The notes beneath the pieces are model-generated. The model was not told where the DNA came from, did no database searches, and saw nothing but the letters and a program-made list of their open reading frames with translations. A program made the position numbers and the translations under genes. DNA of 56,714 nucleotides. It comes from Desulfarculaceae bacterium. GTDB lineage: Bacteria; Desulfobacterota; Desulfarculia; Desulfarculales; Desulfarculaceae. The stretch's first letter is position 1, and each line of letters opens with the position of its first letter. The DNA lies in assembly GCA_021737645.1 (NCBI GenBank), contig JAIPDO010000021.1, positions 1 to 56,714 on the forward strand, in the 5' to 3' direction. This document shows, piece after piece, positions 1 through 7,876 of this stretch.

Positions 1-201
1 ATCGGCGATGAAGCTTTCCACCGCTTGTTTGGCGCTCATGCGCTTGTCGGTCTCCATGCGGGACTTGTCCCTGAAAAAAGCGCGGGCCGCGTCGGGGTCC
101 GGATCGCCGAAAAGCGGGCCGTCGCCCTGGGGCAATTCCAAGGGAGGGTCGGCCGGTGAAGGCTGATTTTTTTGGGCATTGGGTACGGTTGGTCTATGCA
201 T
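1..201 (-). CDS. CoA-transferase subunit A-like protein, N-terminal part (runs off left edge)
   Basis: An open frame of 67 codons starts at the ATG at 201 (minus strand) and leaves the window at base 1 without a stop. An AGGGA sequence lies about 9 bases upstream of the ATG. After a Pro/Asp-rich leader of about 45 residues, the segment DKRMSAKQAVESFIAD resembles the N-terminus of glutaconate/3-oxoacid CoA-transferase alpha subunits, whose usual pattern is K-x-M-S-hydrophobic-x-x-A-V-x-x-F-hydrophobic-x-D-G. The leader is longer than in most such enzymes. The inferred role is transfer of CoA between carboxylic acids, which would fit aromatic or fatty acid catabolism elsewhere in the window. 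Only the first part is visible, so the family call is tentative. Confidence 0.5.
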   Translation of the reverse strand, partial: MHRPTVPNAQKNQPSPADPPLELPQGDGPLFGDPDPDAARAFFRDKSRMETDKRMSAKQAVESFIAD

Positions 202-959
202 TGCTTCGCATCCCTAAAGGCGGTCTATCAGGTTGATCCAAATCGGCCGGTTATGCGATTTTTTGTCGGCCGGTAAAAAAAGGCACGCTCGTCCCCCAAG
301 GTAAGGAGATTGGGGAAAGGAGGCCGGGCACGCCTTCGTGGGGCTGCTTGGTCATCGTTGCCACCGGCGCGAGAGCCGCGGGGCCAAGCCCCTTGCCCAC
401 GGCGGGCGTTTAATGTCTGCACGCTTGAACATCGACCCATGGCTCCGCTAGTGGGTGTAGTTTTCCCTGAGCAAGACGGCCAGGGCGTCGGCCAGTTCCT
501 TCTTGCTCCAGCGGCGCTCCAGGCCCTGCAAGAGAGTGGGAGTCGCCTGGGCCACTGTATATCGTCAGCAGATTTGGCACAGATGGGGTTGTTTGGTCCC
601 TTCAGGCCTCGGGCTGTTTAGGTTATACCACCTACGTCGGGCCATGCTCATTCTTTTGAGCTTGGCCCGGCTCTCCAGGATTGAACTCTTCCTGCATGGT
701 CAACCCTAACTTATTTCTAAATACAACCCTGTACCACTTCCAATGGCGTTGAACAATATGCGCTATTCAAAAGCCTAAGCATTGATCATGGCCGTGAGTT
801 CCAGGTCGGCTTCCATCGGCGCCTGTAAGACCTGGGAATGCGCCAAGTTCACCCCGCAGAATCACTGAAAGGAAAAACGCCTTACGAAGTGCCCGAAGAA
901 AAGCTACAATCTCACTATCAATGTTCAGAGGGTATGGACCCACCTCGGGCGGTGAAACC
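202..959. other. intergenic region, about 760 bp
   Basis: This stretch lies between the divergent CoA-transferase-like and patatin genes. Short open frames here (e.g. 228-440, 310-621) have no recognisable protein features and overlap each other on both strands. The only piece that reads like real protein is a short minus-strand C-terminal fragment at 448-555, listed separately. No RNA gene or clear promoter could be identified. Confidence 0.5.
448..555 (-). pseudogene. possible remnant of a membrane-dipeptidase C-terminus
   Basis: On the minus strand, 35 codons from a GTG at 555 to the TAG at 448-450 read like the end of a protein: LLQGLERRWSKKELADAL, then a VLLREN tail. The pattern (hydrophobic-x-x-G-L-x-x-R-x-W/Y-S-x-x-hydrophobic-x-x-x-L-x-x-x-x-L-R) resembles the final helices of zinc renal-type dipeptidases, with the usual Gly before W/Y replaced by Arg. 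An in-frame stop lies just upstream and no other part of such an enzyme is present, so it would be a decayed remnant. The match rests on a short motif and could be chance. Confidence 0.22.
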
Positions 960-3158
960 ATGAAGCCAAAACCCTTGCGCGGACGCCTACCCCTGGGGTT
1001 GTGGCTTTTGCTCCCCGCCCTGTTGCTGGCCGCCTGCCTTTGCTCCGACGCCGCTGCCCAGGCAAAACGGCCCAAGGTCGGCTTGGCTCTGTCCGGCGGG
1101 GGGGCGCGGGGAATCGCCCACATCGGGGTCCTGGCCGAGTTGGAGCGGATCGGGGTCAAGATAGACTATATCGCCGGCACCTCCATGGGCTCCATCGTGG
1201 GCGGGCTGTACGCGGCGGGCTACACCCCGGAGCAGATGAAGACCATTTTGGAGCACGTGGAGTGGAAGGAGGTCTTCTCCTCCACCCCCCAGCGCCGTCT
1301 TTTGCGCTACGACAAAAAGGGAGATTCCCAATATCTTTTTGAGGCGGGCATCAAGCTGGACGAAATAGTGCTGCCCGGCGGAATCCTCTCGGGCTATAAG
1401 CTGGACGCGCTGCTGAACGGCGTATGCCTGCCGGTGGCCGGCATACGCGACTTCGACAAGCTGAGTGTCCCCTACCGCGCGGTGGCCACCGATATAGTAA
1501 ACGGCGACACGGTGATCCTGGCGGGGGGCAGCCTGGCCGAGGCCATGCGCATCTCCATGAGCATCCCCGGCGTGTTCCCGCCCTATCAGTACCAAGGGCG
1601 GCTGTTGGTGGACGGCGGGCTGACCCAGAACCTGCCGGTGGAAACGGTGAGGGCCATGGGGGCGGAGGTGGTGATAGCGGTGGACGTCTCCACCCCCTTG
1701 CGCAACCGGGGAAATCTCAAGAACTTCATCCATGTGCTGGACCAGACCGTGGCCATTCAGATGATCAAGGCCACTGAGCGCCAAGCGGCCCTGGCCGACC
1801 TGGTTATCCGGCCCGATCTAACGGCCTACAAGAGCGGCGAATTCGACAAAGCCGAGGGCATCCTGGCCGCGGGCACCCAGGCGGCGCGGTCAAAGGCCGG
1901 AGCGCTCAGAGAGTTGGCCGGCAAAAAAGGCATCCCGCTGAAGCCATACACGCGGGCGGGCCTGAAGCCGGTGGAGGGGGTGATGGTGGCCAAGATCACC
2001 TTGGACGGGCCAAGCTCCTTCCGCTCGGAACTCAGGCGCATGGCCCCTTTCCCCCCCGGCAAGCGGGTGACGGTGGATCAACTGGATCAGACGGTGCAGA
2101 AACTCTACGGCCTGGGCAACGCGCAGAGCGTTTCCTACGAGATTCTGCCCACCACCGGCGGGCGTTACGAGGTGCGCTTCAAGGTCATCCCCAAAGACCT
2201 GGGAGAGGTGGCCGGCCGTTTGCGCTTGAAGTTGGGGATCAACAGCGAGCGCACCAATCCCACGGAAATCGAATTGGCCTTTCGCCGCCAACTGAAGATG
2301 ATCGAGGGCAGCCAGGCGAGGTTGAATGTGCTCATGGGGCGCTCCTACGGGGGTGGCCTGGCCATGGTGATGGAGGACCGCCCCTGGAGCGGGTTGTTCC
2401 TGAGGCCGGAGCTTTCCTACTACTCGCGGTTGCACGACCTCTACCAGAACCGCCAGATTCAGGCCGAGTATGCCGTGGACACCCTGGCCCTGGGCCTATT
2501 CACCGGCCAATACCTGGGCACCTGGGGCGAGCTTAGCCTGGGCTACCTCATTTCCAGGGAATCCATCGATCCCCAGATATCCACGGTCCGCGTGCCCGAC
2601 ACGTCCAATCAGTTGGCCGGCTTCAAGGCCAGCTTCAGGATGGACACCATGGACCGCATGCCTTTCCCCACCGGCGGCCTGACCTCCGACCTCGCCTTTA
2701 CCCGCATGCTCAAGGACGTGGGCTCGGACCTGGACTTCAGCCGCCTGCAATGGCGCGGCACCATGGCAATCCCCCTGGCCAAGCGGCACCTGTTGCGCCC
2801 GGTGTGGCGAGCGGTCAGCTCCTTTGACACCGATCCGCCCTTTTCCCAGGCGGTGTTCCTGGGCGGCTTCGATGGCATGTGGGGCTATGCCTATGAGGAG
2901 TTCATGGGCCAAGACCTGGCAAGCGTGCAGCTTATCTACCGCTATGAGCTCACCCCGGTGGTCTACCTTCGCCTCGCCGGCAACGTGGGCGGGGCGTGGA
3001 TGAGCCTCAGCGACGCCCGCGACAACTGGGAGCAGCTCTACTGGGGCGGCGGCTTTGGCTTGGGGCTGGATACGCCTCTGGGGCCGCTGGAGATGGCTTT
3101 GGGCCTGGGCGAGGCGGGGCGGATCAACGCCTATTTATCCTTCGGCCATAACTTTTAA
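960..3158 (+). CDS. patatin-like phospholipase with C-terminal Omp85-type barrel (PlpD/RssA-like)
   Basis: The protein is 732 residues. The start at 960 is preferred over an ATG at 921 because it begins directly before a basic and hydrophobic signal sequence. The signal also contains a possible lipobox (LAAC, about residues 23-26). The patatin domain is intact: oxyanion-hole GGGARG (46-51), nucleophile motif GTSMGS with Ser75, and catalytic Asp in DGG near residue 218. A POTRA-like stretch follows (about 340-420), then a C-terminal region ending in an aromatic residue and resembling the surface-antigen barrel (about 430-732). This architecture matches type Vd secreted lipases such as PlpD, where the barrel carries the esterase to the cell surface. 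It stands alone, convergent with the acyl-CoA dehydrogenase gene. The substrate is unknown; membrane phospholipids are the usual target of the family. Confidence 0.88.
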   Translation: MKPKPLRGRLPLGLWLLLPALLLAACLCSDAAAQAKRPKVGLALSGGGARGIAHIGVLAELERIGVKIDYIAGTSMGSIVGGLYAAGYTPEQMKTILEHVEWKEVFSSTPQRRLLRYDKKGDSQYLFEAGIKLDEIVLPGGILSGYKLDALLNGVCLPVAGIRDFDKLSVPYRAVATDIVNGDTVILAGGSLAEAMRISMSIPGVFPPYQYQGRLLVDGGLTQNLPVETVRAMGAEVVIAVDVSTPLRNRGNLKNFIHVLDQTVAIQMIKATERQAALADLVIRPDLTAYKSGEFDKAEGILAAGTQAARSKAGALRELAGKKGIPLKPYTRAGLKPVEGVMVAKITLDGPSSFRSELRRMAPFPPGKRVTVDQLDQTVQKLYGLGNAQSVSYEILPTTGGRYEVRFKVIPKDLGEVAGRLRLKLGINSERTNPTEIELAFRRQLKMIEGSQARLNVLMGRSYGGGLAMVMEDRPWSGLFLRPELSYYSRLHDLYQNRQIQAEYAVDTLALGLFTGQYLGTWGELSLGYLISRESIDPQISTVRVPDTSNQLAGFKASFRMDTMDRMPFPTGGLTSDLAFTRMLKDVGSDLDFSRLQWRGTMAIPLAKRHLLRPVWRAVSSFDTDPPFSQAVFLGGFDGMWGYAYEEFMGQDLASVQLIYRYELTPVVYLRLAGNVGGAWMSLSDARDNWEQLYWGGGFGLGLDTPLGPLEMALGLGEAGRINAYLSFGHNF

Positions 3159-3231
3159 AATCCCCCCGCCTTCCCACCTGGCCGCCATGGGTGCCGTTTC
3201 AAGCACCCCTTGCCTATGTTCATCCAGATGG

Positions 3232-4929
3232 TCAGTCGTTCATCTCGTAGACGCCTTCCAGGGCGTAGACTTGCTCCTCCCATACCCGGCCAAAGCGTTG
3301 CTGGTCCACGGCAGGCTTGCGGATCATGGCCAGGCAAAGCTCCATCTGGGCCTCGGTGGCGCTGGGCTTGTGATAAAGCTCCAGGGCGTACTTGGAGAAA
3401 TCACGCACCATGAAGTCGAATATCTGATCCACGGTGTCATCGTCCATGCCGTAGATGGCGGCGTTTTCGAGGATCAGTTGCCCATAGGGCACCAGGGTGA
3501 ACACCTCTCCCAGGCTCAACAGGAAGTCAACGTCCCGTTGCTGGGCGGTATCGGGCGGAGCTTTAAGCAGGAAGGTCTTCAACGCCTCGATCTGTTCCTT
3601 GAACATGTTCACGTTGGGCAGGTTCCACTGTTCATAGGCAATCCGGTAGTCGTGGAACTGGATATTGCCCAGGCCCTTGGTGGGCCCCTGGGCAAAAAGG
3701 AATTCATCATCAGCGGCATCATCCCGCTTGGGTATCTCGGGATAGTCGGCCGGGTTGAACAAGTAGTTGGCCATGAATTTGACCACCAGGGCCATGTTCA
3801 CGTGGGCGGTCCCTTCCAACTTGGGCAGGGCCCGAATGTCCCGGGTGGCCATCTCGAAATAGACGTCTTTTTCAAAGCCCCGGGCGGCGATGACGTCCCA
3901 CAGGGCATCGATCACCTGCTCACCCTGCATGGTCACCTTCATCTTGACCATGGGGTTGAACAACAGATAGCGCCGGTCGTCAAGGGAAGCGGAGCGCAGG
4001 TAGTCCGAGGCCCTGAGCGCGAAAAGCTTCATGGCCACCAACCGGGTGTAGGCGTCCACGAAAAGTTTTTGCACGTGGGGGAAATCGGTGACAAAGCGAT
4101 TGAAAAGCCGCCTGTTGGCCGCGTGATTGATGGCTTCGTACAGGGCGTGGGTGCAGATGCCTATGGAGGCCCACCCCAGGTTGTACTTGCCCACGTTGAC
4201 CGTGTTGAGCGCCATGTCCCAGGCCTCGGGGCCACGGGCCAGAATATCGGCCTGGGTTATGGGGTAGTCGTGCAGGGCAAACTCGGCCACGTATGACTGG
4301 ACGTTGACCAGGTTGCGTATGCACTCGAATTTTTCATGCTGCGAGTCCACCGCGAAAAACACGTATTCATCGGTGCCGGCCATGCGCCCGAAGGTGGAGA
4401 CCAGGGCGGCGACGTTGGCGTTGCCGATGTAGTACTTGCCGCCACGGGCCCGGAAGGCGTCATCGCCTTCGCGATAGAGGGTCATTTCGCTGGAGTAGAC
4501 GTCGGCCCCGTGCTCTTTTTCCGACAAGCCGAAGGCGAACACCTCGCCCTTTTTCAACAGGGTGGCGGTCTTTTGCTTGATGGCTTCGTTATCGGTCATC
4601 CACAATGGCCCCAGCCCGAGGATGGTGACTTGCCACGTGTACCAGTAGTGCAGGCCGTAAAAGGCCAGTATTTCGTTGAACTCGCAGTTGCGCCAGGTGT
4701 CCCAGCGGCAGTCGTCGTCACCGTATTTTGACGGGGTCAAAAGGGTGTAAAAGACCTCCTCGTCCTTCAAGAAATCCAGCAGATCGGCATACCAGACCCG
4801 GTTGCGATCATCCTCCTTGAGCTTGACCTTGCCCTTGTTCTCGAAGAACTGGATGGTTTTTTCCATGATCTCGCGAGACTTGCCGTCCGGGTAAAAACGC
4901 GAATGATCTTTGGGGTTGAGCAGAAACAT
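3232..4929 (-). CDS. acyl-CoA dehydrogenase family protein (large form)
   Basis: The protein is 565 residues. The ATG at 4929 is chosen over one at 4947 because a perfect GGGAGG lies 5 bases before it. It is recognised as an acyl-CoA dehydrogenase by the N-terminal helical domain, the central beta-domain segment FGLSEKEHGADV (family pattern T-E-x-x-x-G-S/A-D) and the YIGNA segment, followed by a helical C-terminal domain with conserved Arg/Phe positions. The length is well above the usual 380-400 residues and resembles the 560-600 residue subfamily used on unusual acyl-CoAs. It would oxidise an acyl-CoA to the enoyl-CoA using FAD and pass electrons to ETF. The exact substrate cannot be read from sequence. 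It sits alone and is divergent from the LysR gene across a 530 bp gap, so the LysR protein could regulate it. Confidence 0.8.
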   Translation of the reverse strand: MFLLNPKDHSRFYPDGKSREIMEKTIQFFENKGKVKLKEDDRNRVWYADLLDFLKDEEVFYTLLTPSKYGDDDCRWDTWRNCEFNEILAFYGLHYWYTWQVTILGLGPLWMTDNEAIKQKTATLLKKGEVFAFGLSEKEHGADVYSSEMTLYREGDDAFRARGGKYYIGNANVAALVSTFGRMAGTDEYVFFAVDSQHEKFECIRNLVNVQSYVAEFALHDYPITQADILARGPEAWDMALNTVNVGKYNLGWASIGICTHALYEAINHAANRRLFNRFVTDFPHVQKLFVDAYTRLVAMKLFALRASDYLRSASLDDRRYLLFNPMVKMKVTMQGEQVIDALWDVIAARGFEKDVYFEMATRDIRALPKLEGTAHVNMALVVKFMANYLFNPADYPEIPKRDDAADDEFLFAQGPTKGLGNIQFHDYRIAYEQWNLPNVNMFKEQIEALKTFLLKAPPDTAQQRDVDFLLSLGEVFTLVPYGQLILENAAIYGMDDDTVDQIFDFMVRDFSKYALELYHKPSATEAQMELCLAMIRKPAVDQQRFGRVWEEQVYALEGVYEMND

Positions 4930-5459
4930 GAGTTCCTCCCAGGCCATGGACCGGCCCGTGGCAAAAGACGCGTGCGGGCCTCACACATAGCATGGAAGCC
5001 GGAGCATATCCAGCATGTTGCTCGCCAGGTTTCGGGCGGCCGACAGCATATTTTTGCCGTACAGATCCCATGCTGATTTCAGGCACGCGGGGCTGCTCAC
5101 GGATTGTGGACGATGGGGATCAGCCGCAAGATGTGAGCCTGGTGATTCGCTTTCTCTTCTCCCCCGTCATCGGACGCGGTGCGGCCGCTTGGGCATGCTG
5201 AAGGCGTAGGCGGAGTCATCCGGGAAAGTAGCAGTTTGGTTACCCATTGGGAGCTTGGCTGGCGAAGGCTTGCCCAAATTTGTCTTTGCTGATTCCGCTT
5301 CATCGTCGCTACCTTCCTTGCTCACACGGCAATGTGCTCAGGGGCAGATCGGGCTAAATTCGGCCTTTTTCGTATTTGGCCTTGATCTAAGTCGAAACAT
5401 AAAGCAGCATGAAACATAAGACAAATGAATCTATTTTATGCAATACATCAAAAACGGTT
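4930..5459. other. divergent intergenic region between acyl-CoA dehydrogenase and LysR genes
   Basis: About 530 bp. Open frames here are short and unconvincing. Near the LysR start, the 9-base direct repeat GAAACATAA occurs at 5394-5402 and 5411-5419, in an AT-rich stretch unlike the flanks. Such spaced repeats next to a LysR gene could be the regulator's binding site. No terminator or RNA gene was recognised. Confidence 0.4.
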
Positions 5460-6314
5460 ATGCATATGGAATTCCCCATAGACCTGCTACAGACTTTTTC
5501 CTCCATCGCCGACACCGGCAGCTTTACCCGGGCCGGGGAGGCCCAGCACATCACCCAGTCCGCCGTAAGCATGCAGATGAAACGGCTGGAGGAGATAGTA
5601 GGGCACGCCATTTTCCAGAAAAACGGCCGAACCCTGCGTTTGACGCCGGCCGGGGAAACCCTGCTGGGGCATGCCCTGATGATCCTCAAGGCGCACAACG
5701 AGGCGGTGGCGGTTTTCACCAGGCCGCAGATGTTCGGCCAGATACGCTTCGGGTGCGCGGAGGAGTACGCCTCGCGCTTTCTGCCCACGGTCCTGGCGGA
5801 TTTTCGCAAGGCCTTCCCCCGCATCCGGGTGGACATCTTCAGCGCGGACAGCCCGGATCTTAAACAGATGCTGATCCGGGAAGATCTGGATTTGTGCCTG
5901 CTGGGCCACCAGGCTGGCGGGGGCCGGGTGATACACCGGGAGCCGTTGGTGTGGGCCACCTCCTGCAACGGCACCATCCATACCGAAGACCCGGTGCCCC
6001 TGGCGGTTTACCACGAGGGATGTTCATGCCGGGAATGGGCCTTGGATGCCTTGCGCAAGTCGGGAAAACGGCACTGGATCGCTTTCGTGGGCCAGAGCAT
6101 TTCCAGCATCCTGGCCGCGGTGAGGGCCGGGCTGGCCGTGGCGCCGGTCAGCGCCGGGGCCCTTGATCCCTCCTTTCGCTTGCTGGGCCCGGAACACGGC
6201 TTCCCCCTGCTGCCGGTTTCCGAGCTGAGCCTGCACCAATCCGATAAGGCCGACAAGGAGTTGGTCTCCTGTTTTTCGGATTACATCGTGGAGTTTTTCC
6301 AGAGAATCAACTGA
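5460..6314 (+). CDS. LysR-family transcriptional regulator
   Basis: The protein is 284 residues. It opens with a classic LysR winged helix-turn-helix: hydrophobic DLLQTFSSIADTGSF, then AGEAQHITQSAVSMQMKRLE and the wing RLTPAGE (about residues 8-70). A periplasmic-binding-like effector domain follows from about residue 90. Two ATGs two codons apart (5460 and 5466) are possible, neither with a clear ribosome-binding site. A longer in-frame start at 5409 exists but precedes the conserved domain by an unusual 17 residues. It is divergent from the acyl-CoA dehydrogenase gene and is followed 82 bases later by the flavoredoxin-like gene, so either may be a target. The effector cannot be inferred. 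Confidence 0.9.
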   Translation: MHMEFPIDLLQTFSSIADTGSFTRAGEAQHITQSAVSMQMKRLEEIVGHAIFQKNGRTLRLTPAGETLLGHALMILKAHNEAVAVFTRPQMFGQIRFGCAEEYASRFLPTVLADFRKAFPRIRVDIFSADSPDLKQMLIREDLDLCLLGHQAGGGRVIHREPLVWATSCNGTIHTEDPVPLAVYHEGCSCREWALDALRKSGKRHWIAFVGQSISSILAAVRAGLAVAPVSAGALDPSFRLLGPEHGFPLLPVSELSLHQSDKADKELVSCFSDYIVEFFQRIN

Positions 6315-6396
6315 AGACAGCAACGGAACCGCCCCTAATGAAAGACAATCTCCGCACCATCATTGAAAGGTTTTTACAAACCGCAAGGAGGCTCTC

Positions 6397-6981
6397 ATGA
6401 AAAAGTCACTAGGCCCCAAGACGCTTCTGTGCCCGGCCCCGGTGGTGCTGGTGGGCACCTATGACCAGGACGGCAAGCCCAACATCATGACCGCGGCCTG
6501 GGCCGGCATCTGCTGCTCCAAGCCGGTGTGCGTAAACGTCAGCCTGCGCGCGGCCACCTACAGCCACAGGCAGATTGTCAGGGACCAGGCCTTCACCCTC
6601 AACGTGCCCAGCGCCACCCAGGTCAAGGAGGTGGACTTCGTGGGAATGGCCAGCGGCCGCGACCGGGACAAGTTCGCCGAGTTGGGCTGGACCGCCGTGA
6701 AAAGCGAACTGGTAAACGCCCCCATGGTGGCCGAGGTTCCTCTCAGCCTGGAGTGCAAGGTGGTGGTGACCAACGAGCTGGGCCTGCACACCCAGTTCGT
6801 GGGCCAAGTGATGGACGTCAAGCTGGACGAGGCCTGCCTGGATGAACAGGGCAAGCTCGACCCGGTCAAGTTCGACCCCTTGGCCTTTTTGCCCGAGTAC
6901 CGCCAATACCTGGGCCTGAGCCGGGTGGTGGGTCCGGCTTTTGACCTGGGCAAGGAGCTTCTGGCCAATAAGCCGGGCTGA
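6397..6981 (+). CDS. flavin reductase domain protein (flavoredoxin-like)
   Basis: The protein is 194 residues with a strong GGAGG-type ribosome-binding site 5-10 bases before the ATG. It matches the FMN-binding split-barrel flavin reductase family: N-terminal LLCPAPVVLVGT, then PNIMTAAW, the Cys pair GICCSKP and SLRAATYSH, and a central segment of the type TLNVP (about residues 10-75). Members in sulfate reducers (flavoredoxin) carry electrons using bound FMN. The role here is probably FMN-based electron transfer or a small reductase. It sits between the LysR and Lrp-type regulators in the same direction. Confidence 0.82.
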   Translation: MKKSLGPKTLLCPAPVVLVGTYDQDGKPNIMTAAWAGICCSKPVCVNVSLRAATYSHRQIVRDQAFTLNVPSATQVKEVDFVGMASGRDRDKFAELGWTAVKSELVNAPMVAEVPLSLECKVVVTNELGLHTQFVGQVMDVKLDEACLDEQGKLDPVKFDPLAFLPEYRQYLGLSRVVGPAFDLGKELLANKPG

Positions 6982-7053
6982 GAGCCCCCGTCTGGATAGG
7001 GCCTGGGCTGGATAGAGGGCATTTAGGAAAAAGATAAAAAAATACCGACAATA

Positions 7054-7102
7054 TTGCCATATGGTAACTTTAACAAAATTAAATTGACAAATATGGCATA
7101 AT
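7054..7102. promoter_or_regulatory. candidate Lrp-family operator: CCATATGG palindrome plus half-site
   Basis: TTGCCATATGGTAA (7054-7067) is a near-perfect palindrome, and ATATGGCATAAT (7091-7102) repeats one arm in inverted orientation 24 bases on. The surroundings are strikingly AT-rich. The element lies about 80-125 bases upstream of the Lrp-like gene start, where autoregulation is common in the family. A third TGCCATATG occurs at 7607-7615, at the 3' end of that gene and just before the glycine riboswitch. Function is inferred. Confidence 0.45.
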
Positions 7103-7179
7103 GGGCCAGCATGTATTTGTGCGGGGCCGGGGCGGGCAATTGGCTGTTCCCAGCCGCTGACCGTTGGCAAGAGGTGCGC

Positions 7180-7623
7180 GTGAAAATCGACAAAATAAAT
7201 TTTGACATTATCCGGCACCTCAGGGACGGGCGCAAATCCCTGGGCGTCATCGCCAAAGCGCTGGACATAACCACCAACACCGTCCGTTCGCGGTTGGCCA
7301 AGTTGACCGAGCAGGGCGTCATGGCGGTCCAGGGCCTGGTGAATCCCGACCAGCTCGACGGCCACATGCTGGTGATTATCGGGATAAAGCTGGCCACGCC
7401 CAAGCTGGTGAACAGCGGGGAGAAGTTCAAAAAGCTCAAGGGTGTGGTGTCGGTGGTGGTGGTGACCGGGCGCTTTGACCTTTTGGCGACCGTACTGCTG
7501 AGCGACCAGTTCGGGCTTGCGGAGTTTTATGCTGAAGAGGTGTCCAAGATAGACGAGGTGCTCTCCACCGAAACCTTCGTGGTTTACAAAAATCTCAACT
7601 GGCATGTGCCATATGTGCTTTGA
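7180..7623 (+). CDS. Lrp/AsnC-family transcriptional regulator
   Basis: The protein is 147 residues from a GTG at 7180, chosen because AGAGG lies 5 bases upstream and the domain starts at once (KIDKINFDIIRHL). The N-terminal helix-turn-helix includes SLGVIAKALDITTNTVRSRL (about residues 18-37). The C-terminal RAM/AsnC ligand domain (about 65-147) has the alternating strands VVSVVVVTGRFDLLATV. These proteins bind amino acids as octamers and regulate amino acid metabolism. The gene sits immediately upstream of the glycine riboswitch and gcv operon, with shared CCATATGG-type motifs on both sides, so glycine metabolism is a likely target. Confidence 0.88.
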   Translation: MKIDKINFDIIRHLRDGRKSLGVIAKALDITTNTVRSRLAKLTEQGVMAVQGLVNPDQLDGHMLVIIGIKLATPKLVNSGEKFKKLKGVVSVVVVTGRFDLLATVLLSDQFGLAEFYAEEVSKIDEVLSTETFVVYKNLNWHVPYVL

Positions 7624-7644
7624 TCTAAAATAGTGAACTGATTT

Positions 7645-7831
7645 TCAGCGGGAGAGCGCCGCCGGGCCGGTTGGGTCCGGGGCCGCCGAAGGTGCAAGGC
7701 CCCGGAAGGAGCCGAAACTCTCAGGCACAAAGGACCGCTGAGAAAACAACTCCTGGAGAGAGCCGGTAATACCGTCCGCCGAAGGAGCAAGCCCCCGTTG
7801 GGGGTGAATCTCTCAGGCCCAGCAACAGGAG
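7645..7831 (+). ncRNA. tandem glycine riboswitch
   Basis: Two adjacent aptamers are readable. Aptamer 1 has P1 TCAGCGG (7645-7651) pairing with CCGCTGA (7735-7741), with the hallmark segments GGAGAG, CCGCCGAAGGTGCAA and GAAACTCTCAGGCA. Aptamer 2 has P1 CTCCTG (7750-7755) pairing with CAGGAG (7826-7831), with GGAGAG, CCGCCGAAGGAGCAA and GAATCTCTCAGGC. The 8-base linker is typical of cooperative glycine riboswitches. It lies 45 bases before gcvT. No U-tract hairpin follows. CCTC at 7836-7839 can pair with GAGG (7864-7867) in the gcvT ribosome-binding site, so control of translation initiation is more likely than termination. High glycine should switch on the glycine cleavage genes. Confidence 0.96.
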
Positions 7832-7876
7832 GAACCTCGCAACGGGCGCCTTTGGCGGCGAAGGAGGAACCTCTTA

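Noticed and set aside
3189..3210. GGGTGC...GCACCC hairpin between convergent genes
   Set aside because: Only six base pairs with an 8-base loop and no T-tract; too weak to call a terminator.
3055..4296. Plus-strand frame of about 410 codons opposite the acyl-CoA dehydrogenase gene
   Set aside because: It reads through the end of the patatin gene and into antisense of a clear dehydrogenase; no family features.
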